From Drosophila pseudoobscura (Eukaryota; Arthropoda; Insecta; Diptera; Drosophilidae): 64,000 nucleotides of DNA. The translations under genes were made by a program, and so were the position numbers. Positions 26,573 to 38,458 of this stretch are shown piece after piece (within the stretch, counting starts at the first letter, position 1; the number at the start of each line of letters is the position of its first letter). The stretch lies in the NCBI RefSeq assembly GCF_009870125.1, contig NC_046681.1, positions 25,008,001-25,072,000 on the forward strand, in the 5' to 3' direction. The notes below the pieces were generated by a model. It was not told the origin of the DNA and made no database searches. It saw only the letters and a program-made list of their open reading frames with translations.

Positions 26573-28779
26573 TATTATTCGTATCTATAAATACACGACA
26601 AATTTTAATATTGTTGTAATGTTGTAATTGTTAAATGTTTAACGTCTGATTTGTATATATGGTATATAGAGAAAATATCTGTATGATATCACAAAGGCCT
26701 CTGTGTTCCAGATTATTTCCAAATAAAAATAAACTCGCCTCCTCGACTGATGGATGTACGGCAATGTCTGAGTTTATTTGTTTAATTTCCATTCCCTCCA
26801 CTTCTGTCTGTACTTAAAATACCAAATTAAATCAAATTAATTGTAGACTCTGTATTGTATATAAATCACAGGCAATCCGAGTACGAGTACGAGTGTATGA
26901 ATTATGTACGAGACCCAATTCCAATTAATCAAATCCGAATAATTTGCCAAAAGAAAAGTTTGATCAAACCTCAAGCTGATATTAGTTTTATTTAAGAATG
27001 GATTGCATCAGCACTGCACATAGTACATATGTACATACATACAATATATGCATGTATGTAAACATTCAGCTTACTACGGTTATTCAGCATAATACAAATA
27101 ATCCCCAAAGACTTCGTAGTGCTACCCCAACAAAAGACCATTTCATTGCGTCATAGAAGAGCAAATATTGACGTGGAAAAAAACCAAACTAATCATAATT
27201 ATAAACACATTTGGAAAAGTTCTACATATACATATATTCATAAGTCTCTTTAAAATAGCACCATTTTTGTTAAATTTTAAAAAATCACTTATTTAAAAAA
27301 TATAAATATTTATGCATTGGAGTGCAGCGCTCTACCAGCATTCTCATATATGATTAATAGAAGAAACGTCACTTTTTACAATTTCAAACCCAAAAACAAG
27401 AAAAGAACTAAAAAATAAATCTCAAATGTTACCACAAATTATAAATGTATAATTAAATAATTGTTGTAATTCGCATAATGTAGTCTTGGTATATAGATCG
27501 GTACGTAGAACAGCCAATACCCATGAGAAATGTGTAATTCTTGATGTAATCTAGTACTCTATCTTTATGCAAAAATACAGACACTTTCATCATTAATAAA
27601 GTGCAAATTCTGATTTTGTACCAATAATTTGATAAGGTTACCAGAAACCAAGAAACAATTGTAACAAACAATGTATGGTATAAAAGCAAAAATCAAATAT
27701 TTGCCATTAAAGTCTCGTCATTCGTTTTTGATTGAGAGCACAACTGCAGTAGCGAAGTCTCTCATACATACAAAAAAATATATATTGCTAAGCGGAAAGA
27801 TTAACTCTTATCTAAAGCGGGTTTCTAGAGCAAACCATCAACAGGCCATTCAGTTTTCCCAATCGTTTCAACGGCCACGGGCCCGGTAACAAATTGAGAG
27901 ATCAACTACTATTAATAAAACCAAAACAAACCAAAACAAAGACGCGTGCACATTTCGCTTTCTTTGCCGGCCGTCGGCTTCGAAGGATGATTGCGGGACC
28001 ATGATACGGTTTATTTTGTTGGTTTTTGTTTGGAAAGCCTCGACCTTGGCGATAGCGACATACGGGAACAGCTCACATTTGCGATGCTCTGGAACGTTGC
28101 TAACACATGAGAGCGATGTGATTAGCCCGGGCATGCCGCGTGCTTTGCCATCACCCCGTCTCTCTGCCTTATAATGATTAGCTGATAATGATATTTTGGG
28201 GTATTGGCCAGTGGAACAGGTAGCCCGCTAAGCAGACGTCGCGGAAATTTACACAGAACAGAGTCGTGTGTCGTGCGTCGTACAAGAATAGGTATATTAT
28301 GGACTCACACTCATGTGCGTATTATCAGCTAGTGGCATAGCTCTCGGAAGTATGTTCTCCAGAGGTGATTCGCTGATAGTTGGATGTGCCAAGGGGTGAA
28401 TATAGTAGCGACCAATTGCCCTTCAGGCGGAGCGATGAAGATCCGCAGACGATAACAGCCACTGTCAGAGGCTGTAAGGCTTTTCACGGTGAATTAAAGG
28501 TGATCCTTGTCGGGTGCCTATCGTTTAGATCTGCTATTACTTTATATAATATGTATAATGATATGCGTCAGTGGTTCGTTCGGCTCAGAAATACAGTCGT
28601 TGAACCGCGGGCAAGCGGCTGTGATGCACTTTGTTATAGGTATAGGTGTTTGAATACATCTGCGTCACCAGCGACTGGTCTGGTCAAAGTTTCACAGTTT
28701 GTCCGGCAAAATGTTTTAATTAACTAACAGAAAATGTTTAATGAAACAGCAATAACAATCAGTCGCATGTTGACCCTCC
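26573..28779. other. AT-rich intergenic region, no gene seen
   Basis: About 2.2 kb between the basic-protein gene and RTN4IP1. It has ATGTACATAC-type repeats near 27,025-27,060. A plus-strand open frame of 115 codons at 28,380-28,727 has no domain, and I do not call it. Confidence 0.5.
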
Positions 28780-30142
28780 TCAAAGCTTCACCACAATCTT
28801 GCCCCGCAAATGTCCGCACTTCATGCGCTCAAAGGCCTTTGGCATTTCCTCGAAGCTGAAAGTGCTGTCAATCAATGGGATCAACTGGAAGCATACCAAA
28901 GGATATTATTAGTCTTCTAAATAGATTTTCGTGGAGGCTGCCACTCACCTTTCGCTGCCGCACCAGTTGCTCCAAGAATGCAATCCCGTGCGGAGCAGGA
29001 TTGAAGAAGCCCCACTTCACCATTCCTCCTCGCTGCGTGAGGGATTTCACATTGGTCTGCACCAGGTCGACCATATTCTTGATCGCACCCAGTCCTAGGC
29101 CCTGCTGGTCAATGTTGGCTAGCAGTGGCGACGAGAAGGTAATGTACTGCCGGAAATCAAATTTCAATTCCGATGCATGCGCCCCTCCATGTCCGGCACA
29201 GTCCAAAACAATATCGTAGGGTGCAAACTTGCACAGCTCGTCCATGGCATCGCTGCTCTTGTAGTCTACGACGAAATCGGCGCCCAGACAGCGGACCATT
29301 TCCACGGCGTTCTCACTGCAGGTGGCGAGCACTTGAGCGCCTTGCGACTTAAGTATCTGTATGGCCAAAGTGCCAACACCGCCAGAGCCGCCCAAGACTA
29401 GTATGCGCTTATGTGCACCACCGCCAGCAGCTGTGGTGGCACCACACGGGCCACCCAAGCCGCCAGAAATGTAGAGTCCCGACCAGGCTGTCAATCCCGC
29501 ATACAACACGCTGGCTGCCTCACTGTCGTCTAGCTGTTTGGGTGCTGGAGCCAACTAAAAACGAAAATGAAGATGGATCTTAAATTAATTTTTCATTTAA
29601 ATATTTTTACCACTTACACAGTATGACGGGACAGCCACATACTCCGCATGAGCACCAGGACTGGCATGCACAGGCACAACTCCCCAGACACGCGCTCCCA
29701 GTTTGAGTGAATGGGATGTCACGCCCATTCCCTTCTGCACCAGCTCTCCACAGAATTCGCGGCCCAGTGTGAGCGGAAACTCAATGTCATCTCCCGGCTG
29801 GCAGCGTAGTTTGTTTAGAACTGTAGCTCCATAGCCTCGGAGCATGGCCAGATCGATAGGATTCACAGCCGTTGTCCGTACTCGCACCAGGCATTCATTG
29901 GAGCTCCGTATTTGTGGGATCTTCAGTTTTTCGGAAAGCAGCAGCTCGTCAATATCGCCGTAGCTGTGCAGTTGCCATCCACGCATCTTCTCAAGGGATT
30001 TCGTGGGCGTCGTCGGTGGCAAATGTTCCCCCTTTGTGTTGTTACCGGCGGAAGTTACGTTTGCACTGACGGAGTAGGTTCGCCTGGCATGCAGCACGCA
30101 TTGCCGCATCCAGATGACGCCATTATATCTAGTAGACTGCAT
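28780..30142 (-). CDS. Rtn4ip1: RTN4IP1-type mitochondrial NAD(P)H oxidoreductase
   Basis: Medium-chain dehydrogenase/reductase of the quinone-oxidoreductase branch. Family members are mitochondrial and linked to coenzyme Q synthesis and respiratory complex I. Three exons: 29618-30142, 28949-29554 and 28780-28884, all joined in phase 0, giving 411 residues as expected for the family. The first about 30 residues are Arg-rich and lack acidic residues (for example RQCVLHARRTYSVSANV), fitting a mitochondrial presequence. The catalytic-domain start AVNPIDLAMLRGYG and GREFCGE, and the Rossmann loop LVLGGSGGVGT (about residues 227-237), are diagnostic. The C-terminal end GKIVVKL is typical. An internal Met at residue 12 is an alternative start. 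The 311-bp satellite begins only about 330 bp upstream of the ATG. Confidence 0.9.
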
Positions 30143-30469
30143 GTTGCCAGGAATTCAGCTAACAAGAAGAAAATATAAGTTTCAAAATAAAAATCCAGCG
30201 ATTTGTTATTATTTATTACAGAAATAGTGTGACCTCTCTTCATGAAAAAAATTTGAAAAACAGCTGTTGACTAATGAAAACGTTTCGATGTGAATAGCAT
30301 GGGATGAGCAATCGATACTGCGACCAATCGGCCGTTAAATTCAAGCGTGGCTATCGGAGTTGGAATCTTTTAATAATCTTCTGATGCGAACCCTTCAGGA
30401 AATATTTGGTAATTACTAGCACTCATGGCACCAAACATGTCACAAACGAACTTTCTAGAACTCCCAGAG
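30143..30469. promoter_or_regulatory. Short Rtn4ip1 upstream region with DRE-like site
   Basis: The 327 bases between the Rtn4ip1 start codon and the satellite edge must hold its core promoter. An ATCGATA at 30,311-30,317 matches seven of eight bases of the DREF element (TATCGATA), common at fly housekeeping promoters. No TATA box stands out. Confidence 0.4.
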
Positions 30470-31732
30470 TCGGTCAGCCCATAAATAGTCGACATATAGC
30501 CTTCCGAAGATTTCGATTTTGCATTTCATTGGAATACTGGTTTTTCCGTAGGCTATATCTCTGCTATCCGACATCCGATCGGAGTACGGCATGTCTTTTC
30601 GTGATCGGGAGAGTCCTGCCAATCGACTGCCATCGGAAAAAGGGACTTCCATTTCCTCACGATTTTCGCAAAAAATCATGATGGTTACATCATTAAAATT
30701 GCAAAAAATCGGCCTCATTTTCAAAGTCGAGATTTTAATGCAGTTCGACAGTCTGGATTCTCACGATCCTAGGAGAGTTGGTCCTGCAGCGATGTGGCCC
30801 TATTTGTCTGAAATATAGCCTTCTGAAGATTTGGATTCGTTAGAATACTGGGTTTTCTGCACGCTATATCTCTGCTATCCGGCATCCGATCGGAGTGCGG
30901 CATGTCTTTTCGTGATCGGGAGAGTCCTGCCAATCGACTGCCATCGGAAAAAGGGACTTCCATTTCCTCACGATTTTCGCAAAAAATCATGATGGTTACA
31001 TCATTAAAATTGCAAAAAATCGGCCTCATTTTCAAAGTCGAGATTTTAATGCAGTTCGACAGTCTGGATTCTCACGATCCTAGGAGAGTTGGTCCTGCAG
31101 CGATGTGGCCCTATTTGTCTGAAATATAGCCTTCTGAAGATTTGGATTCGTTAGAATACTGGGTTTTCTGCACGCTATATCTCTGCTATCCGGCATCCGA
31201 TCGGAGTGCGGCATGTCTTTTCGTGATCGGGAGAGTCCTGCCAATCGACTGCCATCGGAAAAAGGGACTTCCATTTCCTCACGATTTTCGCAAAAAATCA
31301 TGATGGTTACATCATTAAAATTGCAAAAAATCGGCCTCATTTTCAAAGTCGAGATTTTAATGCAGTTCGACAGTCTGGATTCTCACGATCCTAGGAGAGT
31401 TGGTCCTGCAGCGATGTGGCCCTATTTGTCTGAAATATAGCCTTCTGAAGATTTGGATTCGTTAGAATACTGGGTTTTCTGCACGCTATATCTCTGCTAT
31501 CCGGCATCCGATCGGAGTGCGGCATGTCTTTTCGTGATCGGGAGAGTCCTGCCAATCGACTGCCATCGGAAAAAGGGACTTCCATTTCCTCACGATTTTC
31601 GCAAAAAATCATGATGGTTACATCATTAAAATTGCAAAAAATCGGCCTCAATTTCACAGTCGAGATTTTAATGCAGCTCGACAGTCTGGATTCTCACGAT
31701 CCTGGAAGTGTTGTTCCTGCAGCGATCTGGCT
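30470..31732 (+). repeat. 311-bp satellite array, left block, about 4 monomers
   Basis: Tandem monomers spaced exactly 311 bp (for example, the ATGTCTTTTCGTG segment recurs at 30,902, 31,213 and 31,524). The first monomer (30,470 to about 30,780) is visibly diverged, as expected at an array edge. The fourth carries private changes at its 3' end that recur in mirror image at 33,871. The monomer contains a TTTTTTGCGAAAATC segment. I call this orientation plus. Confidence 0.95.
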
Positions 31733-31785
31733 CATATCATCATCATATCATTTTCATTATCATTAAAATACTTTTATTTATTCAG

Positions 31786-32309
31786 GAATACCTTTTGCAT
31801 GCCGTGGTCACCGATTTGCCCACCATTGTTTACCAGGGGCATCACCCTTTTAGTCTTCCGGTCTTAAGAGCGAGTATGCGCTCGATGACGGCTATCCCCT
31901 CCAGGCGCTTCACCGGCTGACATCGTGAACTCCGGCTGGCTCCTGCGCACGGGTATATTATTCCTGTCCCCTCACAGGACACAGTCCTATCCAAGCATTA
32001 TCGAGGCGTACTCGAGACACACCTGTCCTATCCCAGCCAGACAGAATCGTATCCCAGCATGACAGAAGCGCACCCCTGCAAGATCCTAACCTAACAAGCC
32101 ATCGTCATCCTTCAACCTGGCCAACGACAACAAGGACTTTGACTATGGCAATCAAGGGAAAGCTACGCGGGCTACTAGACTCTAGATAGATATCGTTGTT
32201 GTTAGTTTTTAAGGATATCTGTACGCGTCCATATGTATATTGAGATAGTAGATACAAATTAGTTCCACTTGTATATTTATTTATACTAAGCTAAGTTATG
32301 ATGAATAAA
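31786..32309 (+). pseudogene. Gene 3'-end fragment in the left palindrome arm
   Basis: Begins after a TTCAG acceptor-like boundary and ends at an AATAAA (32,304-32,309). Between them are codons that look like an eroded protein C-terminus: an open stretch after the acceptor, Ser/Tyr/Pro-rich repeats, then FNLANDNKDFDYGNQGKA and a TAG. Frames are interrupted by stops (for example a TAA near 32,090), so it is not an intact gene. I do not recognise the parent gene. Confidence 0.45.
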
Positions 32310-33300
32310 ACTATTGAAAAATTATCCTTGTTGTATTCTGTTTTGGGGGAAATATATCGGGGAATTAAGGAAAAAATGGCAGAGAAAATGTAATATTTTT
32401 GATTCTCTAAAATGTCCTTGATCCTTGAAAAGGACTCTATCAAATCAGGGACATTTTTTGGATCATAAGAAGCTATCGCACGTCCCGATCGGGCCACAAA
32501 CAACGGAGAAAACAATAAAAGTTGGTGCTGTCGATTGTTGTACAACAACAACCCTCAACTTGCGACCGCTCAAATGGCCGAAAACGAGAATTTCAGATCT
32601 GGGATACCAGGCGAACAGAAATCAGCAGAAGGTCGCTGGTTTTTTAAATTTTTTACAAATTTTTTTGTTCTTCCGTTTTTAAACTCCCCAAAAGTATGCA
32701 ACACATTTTTGTAAAGAAAAAACCAGCGACCTTCTGCTGATTTCTGTTCGCCTGGTATCCCAGATCTGAAATTCTCGTTCTTGGGAATTTGAGCGGTCGC
32801 AACTTGAGAGTTGTTGTTGTAAAACAAACTTTTGTTGACAACAACAAGTTTTGTTTTTTCTCCGTTATTTGAGGCCCGATTGGGACGTGCGACAGCTTCC
32901 TGGGTTCGGAATTACATCCTTGATCTGTAGGAAAACTTACAATGGACCAAGGATCAAGGATATTTTCTCCAGATCTATATATCTTCTTTTATGCCTTATG
33001 TGTGTCGCTATCGAGGCGAGCCATGGCCCCACGTGATCGAAAAAATGTCCTTGATCCTTCGGTAAGGAATCCAACAACCCCACCATACATATTTAGTTTT
33101 CGCGATAATTTGTGGGCCGATCTGGGCGTGCGAAAGCTTCCTATGATCAAAAAAATGTCCCTGATTTGATAGAGTCCTTATCCAGGATCAAGGACATTTT
33201 AGAGAATCAACAATATTAAATTTTCTCTGCTATTTTTTCCCTAAATTCCCCGCTTTATTTGCCCCAAATCAGGATACAGCAAGGATGATTTTTCAATAGT

Positions 33301-33816
33301 TTTATTCATCATAACTTAGCTTAGTATAAATAAATATACAAGTGCAACAAATTTGTATCTACTATCTAAATGAATGGACGTATATATCCTTAAACATAAC
33401 AACAACGATATTTATCTAGAGTCTAGTAGCCCGCGTAGCCTTCCCTTGATTGCCATAGTCAAGGTCCTTGTTGTCGATGGCCAGGTTGAAGGATGACGAT
33501 GGCTTGTTGGGTTCGGATCTTGCAGGGGTGCGCTTCTGTCATGCTGGGATACGATTCTGTCTGGCTCGGATAGGACTCGGTGTGTCTCGAGTACGCCTCG
33601 GAAATGCTTGGATAGGACTCTGTCCTGTGAGGGGACAGCAATCTTGTCCCCGTACGCAGGAGCCAGCCGGAGTTCACGATGTCAGCCGGTGAAGCGCCTG
33701 GAGGGGATATCCGTCATCGAGCTCATACTCGCTCTTAAGACCGGAAGACTAAAAGGGTGATGCCCCTGGTAAACAATGGTGGGCAAATCGGTGACCACGG
33801 CATGCAAAAGGTATTC
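33301..33816 (-). pseudogene. Mirror copy of the gene fragment in the right arm
   Basis: Reverse-complement counterpart of 31,786-32,309, with the acceptor-like TTCAG and the AATAAA (minus strand, 33,301-33,306) both retained. Reading is somewhat less broken: repeats of TESYPS occur in one frame, and the C-terminus FNLAIDNKDLDYGNQGKA follows in another, so a frameshift separates them. Either the fragment is a pseudogene or the true splicing is not visible. Confidence 0.45.
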
Positions 33817-33870
33817 CTGAATAAAGTAAAAGTATTTTAATGATAATGAAAATGATATGATGATGATATG

Positions 33871-36593
33871 AGCCAGATCGCTGCAGGAACAACACTTCCA
33901 GGATCGTGAGAATCCAGACTGTCGAGCTGCATTAAAATCTCGACTTTGAAAATGAGGCCGATTTTTTGCAATTTTAATGATGTAACCATCATGATTTTTT
34001 GCGAAAATCGTGAGGAAATGGAAGTCCCTTTTTCCGATGGCAGTCGATTAGCAGGACTCTCCCGATCACGAAAAGACATGCCGCACTCCGATCGGATGCC
34101 GGATAGCAGAGATATAGCGTGCAGAAAACCCAGTATTCTAACGAATCCAAATCTTCAGAAGGCTATATTTCAGACAAATAGGGCCACATCGCTGCAGGAC
34201 CAACTCTCCTAGGATCGTGAGAATCCAGACTGTCGAACTGCATTAAAATCTCGACTTTGAAAATGAGGCCGATTTTTTGCAATTTTAATGATGTAACCAT
34301 CATGATTTTTTGCGAAAATCGTGAGGAAATGGAAGTCCCTTTTTCCGATGGCAGTCGATTGGCAGGACTCTCCCGATCACGAAAAGACATGCCGCACTCC
34401 GATCGGATGCCGGATAGCAGAGATATAGCGTGCAGAAAACCCAGTATTCTAACGAATCCAAATCTTCAGAAGGCTATATTTCAGACAAATAGGGCCACAT
34501 CGCTGCAGGACCAACTCTCCTAGGATCGTGAGAATCCAGACTGTCGAACTGCATTAAAATCTCGACTTTGAAAATGAGGCCGATTTTTTGCAATTTTAAT
34601 GATGTAACCATCATGATTTTTTGCGAAAATCGTGAGGAAATGGAAGTCCCTTTTTCCGATGGCAGTCGATTGGCAGGACTCTCCCGATCACGAAAAGACA
34701 TGCCGCACTCCGATCGGATGCCGGATAGCAGAGATATAGCGTGCAGAAAACCCAGTATTCTAACGAATCCAAATCTTCAGAAGGCTATATTTCAGACAAA
34801 TAGGGCCACATCGCTGCAGGACCAACTCTCCTAGGATCGTGAGAATCCAGACTGTCGAACTGCATTAAAATCTCGACTTTGAAAATGAGGCCGATTTTTT
34901 GCAATTTAAATGATGTAACCATCATGATTTTTTGCGAAAATCGTGAGGAAATGGAAGTCCCTTTTTCCGATGGCAGTCGATTGGCAGGACTCTCCCGATC
35001 ACGAAAAGACATGCCGCACTCCGATCGGATGCCGGATAGCAGAGATATAGCGTGCAGAAAACCCAGTATTCTAACGAATCCAAATCTTCAGAAGGCTATA
35101 TTTCAGACAAATAGGGCCACATCGCTGCAGGACCAACTCTCCTAGGATCGTGAGAATCCAGACTGTCGAACTGCATTAAAATCTCGACTTTGAAAATGAG
35201 GCCGATTTTTTGCAATTTTAATGATGTAACCATCATGATTTTTTGCGAAAATCGTGAGGAAATGGAAGTCCCTTTTTCCGATGGCAGTCGATTGGCAGGA
35301 CTCTCCCGATCACGAAAAGACATGCCGCACTCCGATCGGATGCCGGATAGCAGAGATATAGCGTGCAGAAAACCCAGTATTCTAACGAATCCAAATCTTC
35401 AGAAGGCTATATTTCAGACAAATAGGGCCACATCGCTGCAGGACCAACTCTCCTAGGATCGTGAGAATCCAGACTGTCGAACTGCATTAAAATCTCGACT
35501 TTGAAAATGAGGCCGATTTTTTGCAATTTAAATGATGTAACCATCATGATTTTTTGCGAAAATCGTGAGGAAATGGAAGTCCCTTTTTCCGATGGCAGTC
35601 GATTGGCAGGACTCTCCCGATCACGAAAAGACATGCCGCACTCCGATCGGAGGCCGGATAGCAGAGATATAGCGCGCAGAAAACTCAGTATTCTAACGAA
35701 TCCAAATCTTCAGAAGGCTATATTTCAGACAAATAGGGCCACATCGCTGCAGGACCAACTCTCCCAGGATCGTGAGAATCCAGACTGTCGAACTGCATTA
35801 AAATCTCGACTTTGAAAATGAGGCCGATTTTTTGCAATTTTAATGATGTAACCATCATGATTTTTTGCGAAAATCGTGAGGAAATGGAAGTCCCTTTTTC
35901 CGATGGCAGTCGATTAGCAGGACTCTCCCGATCACGAAAAGACATGCCGCACTCCGATCGGATGCCGGATAGCAGAGATATAGCGTGCAGAAAACCCAGT
36001 ATTCTAACGAATCCAAATCTTCAGAAGGCTATATTTCAGACAAATAGGGCCACATCGCTGCAGGACCAACTCTCCCAGGATCGTGAGAATCCAGACTGTC
36101 GAACTGCATTAAAATCTCGACTTTGAAAATGAGGCCGATTTTTTGCAATTTTAATGATGTAACCATCATGATTTTTTGCGAAAATCGTGAGGAAATGGAA
36201 GTCCCTTTTTCCGATGGCAGTCGATTGGCAGGACTCTCCCGATCACGAAAAGACATGCCGCACTCCGATCGGATGCCGGATAGCAGAGATATAGCGTGCA
36301 GAAAACCCAGTATTCTAACGAATCCAAATCTTCAGAAGGCTATATTTCAGACAAATAGGGCCACATCGCTGCAGGACCAACTCTCCTAGGATCGTGAGAA
36401 TCCAGACTGTCGAACTGCATTAAAATCTCGACTTTGAAAATGAGGCCGATTTTTTGCAATTTTAATGATGTAACCATCATGATTTTTTGCGAAAATCGTG
36501 AGGAAATGGAAGTCCCTTTTTCCGATGGCAGTCGATTGGCAGGACTCTCCCGATCACGAAAAGACATGCCGCACTCCGATCGGATGCCGGATA
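33871..36593 (-). repeat. 311-bp satellite array, right block, inverted
   Basis: About 8.75 monomers in the orientation opposite to the left block. The monomer next to the palindrome shares the left block's private edge variants, so the edge was duplicated together with the palindrome arm. Two monomer classes are present: one with GATGCCGG and GCGTGC, the other with GAGGCCGG and GCGCGC (one copy, near 35,650). The array is interrupted by the retrotransposon at 36,594. Confidence 0.95.
36590..36593. repeat. Target-site duplication GATA of the LTR element
   Basis: GATA directly before the 5' LTR is repeated directly after the 3' LTR at 46,228-46,231. The satellite reads continuously across the pair (GCCG-GATA-GCAG). 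A 4-bp duplication is usual for Ty3/gypsy integrases. Confidence 0.9.
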
Positions 36594-38458
36594 TGTAGCG
36601 CTTGTAGCAGGGAATGCTGAGTTTTTGTGGCGCCATCTAACGCTCAGAGTGGCAGGCGGACGACAGGTCAAGGGAGAACCAAAAAGACGGTAACAGGTCA
36701 AAACGTCAGGTTATCTCTGTTGAAAATGCATCCAGGGACCTGTTAGAGGATTTGCCGCCAGAACGTTGGCGTCCCTATCGGCTATTCCCTTGTGAAAGTC
36801 AGTTGAGTCGGTTGCGTATCGGTCCGACGGAAGGGAAAAACCAAGAATTTAGTGAAGAGAAAAACTCTAAGGGAATCTAATTAGCTAAATCCAAGATTCG
36901 ACTGCGAGATTCTTGGTTGAAGGCGAGTGGGCTGTTCAGTCGTCAGAAGCCGTATAGCGCTGAGTCCGGTTGGGGTAAGTGCTGCGGAGGAGAAGAGAAG
37001 GGCTAAAGGAGAATAAAGAGTTGTCCCATTTGTAGTCTTGGCGCTTAGAAATCGAGGTAATCAGTGCGGATTCGATCGTCCAAGGAAGCCAGCCAGCAGA
37101 CAACAGCAGCCGCAAGCCTAACAAAGCGGCGTTTGAATTTTTGGGACTGTCTGGAAAGCGCTCAGCCATCGGAGAAGCGAGCGTGGAAGCAGAGGGAGAA
37201 GATATTTGGGCAACGCTCGGTCCCCCCCAAGCGGCTAGCTTTCCGAGGCGTTGGCGTCGGCACTTTAGTAGTCGAGCGCGACGCGACAGAAAAGGAGGGC
37301 CCGTCCCTTGGTCGCGAGCAGATCGGCGGAGAGAAAGTGTTAATCTAGCACCGTCGGAGATTGGCCGTTTGGCCTTTTCTTTGCTTTCGCGTACCCTTCA
37401 CCTGCAGAAGCAGGGGAAGAGAATTTGTGCGGTTCCCTTTCGCCCAGGAGGTGGAAAGGAAACATAGATAACAGTCGGGAGAAATAGAATAGGGAAAAAA
37501 AGAGGAAGCAACGGATTGACAGAGTGATTGTATTCGTGTTCGTAAATGTATAATTAATTTTGATCTCGGTGCGGAGTTATTTAGGAGAGAATTAGATTTG
37601 ATTCCGGTAGTGGCTTCTCGTGACTCTCGCCGATCTGCAAATATGATTTCCCCCTACCTTGTGCCATTTTAAGTGTTCTTCCTCCACAGCAGCTTTAGGT
37701 ATTCATCGAGGAAAGCGCTTTCGCCGATGGAGCCATAAACTGGAGAAAAGGTATGAGTGGACTTAAATTTTGTTATTAATAAAGTACAACTTGAAGCAAG
37801 GGAATTAGGGCCGGTCGGTGAGCGGGAGGGAGAAGTGCCCACTCGAATTGGCTTCTGAACATTACGGAGTCAGCAAGCAAGTTAGTTTGTCCATTTCGGA
37901 CTTATTTAGTATATCGTTTGTATTACACATAGCCAAGTATTTGTAGGAATTTTACACATATATTTTCATTTAGCTACTCTTTTAATATGGGGAATTATAT
38001 TATGGTATTTGCGGGTAATACTAGTGTTTTAGCCAGTAAGTGAATAAACTTTATAATGTGTTAATCTACCGTTTTGCTTTCGCTGGCAAATTCCCCATGT
38101 AGGACGTCCCGGACAAAGGGGCCATTCCGTCATTAAATCGAACGGTTTGGAATGGCCATGGTAGGGCGGGCGACACGACCTCGACAACACCAGAGGCGGA
38201 GTTGAGATACCTTTCCAGCACAAATCCACAATTCTATCTAGGGATAAACAGTGTCTCCCGGTTAAGCATTTTCGTCGTGACACGCTACTTCATTCGCGGT
38301 ATAATGCGTATAGGCCACCAGCAGGAGGAGGGGCAAGAACATCACTCCAATAGCCGACGAGCAGAGGCCGGAAACCCAAAGCGTGTGCTCCCCTTCGCTG
38401 AACAACAGCTAGCCTGGCAGGATTTATATACACAGACGTGCGTAGGTGATACGTTACA
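36594..38458 (+). repeat. 5' LTR of the full-length element
   Basis: 1,865 bp, TG...CA ends. It contains several AATAAA hexamers (for example near 37,012 and 37,780). Open frames of 60-108 codons inside it recur in all three LTR copies and are not genes. Confidence 0.95.

Larger units (their letters stand above)
31733..33870. repeat. Imperfect palindrome, about 1-kb arms, centre near 32,681
   Basis: The sequence from about 31,733 to 32,646 recurs as its reverse complement from about 32,716 to 33,870. Near the centre, GAGAATTTCAG at 32,586 pairs with its complement ending at 32,776, and GGTCGCTGG at 32,631 pairs with its complement ending at 32,731. Both give a centre of 32,681 with a spacer of about 70 bp. 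The arms are similar but not identical (by eye, well under 10 percent mismatch over the gene-fragment part). The right arm is about 240 bp longer because it carries an extra copy of a GGATCAAGGACATTTT-containing segment. Confidence 0.9.

Noticed and set aside
28380..28727. 115-codon plus-strand open frame upstream of the Rtn4ip1 3' end
   Set aside because: No recognisable domain, no splice or promoter context, composition like the flanking intergenic DNA.
36936..37467. Open frames inside the LTRs (77, 94, 108, 84 and 87-90 codons)
   Set aside because: They occur identically in all three LTR copies, lie on both strands and have no domain; LTRs are regulatory, not coding.
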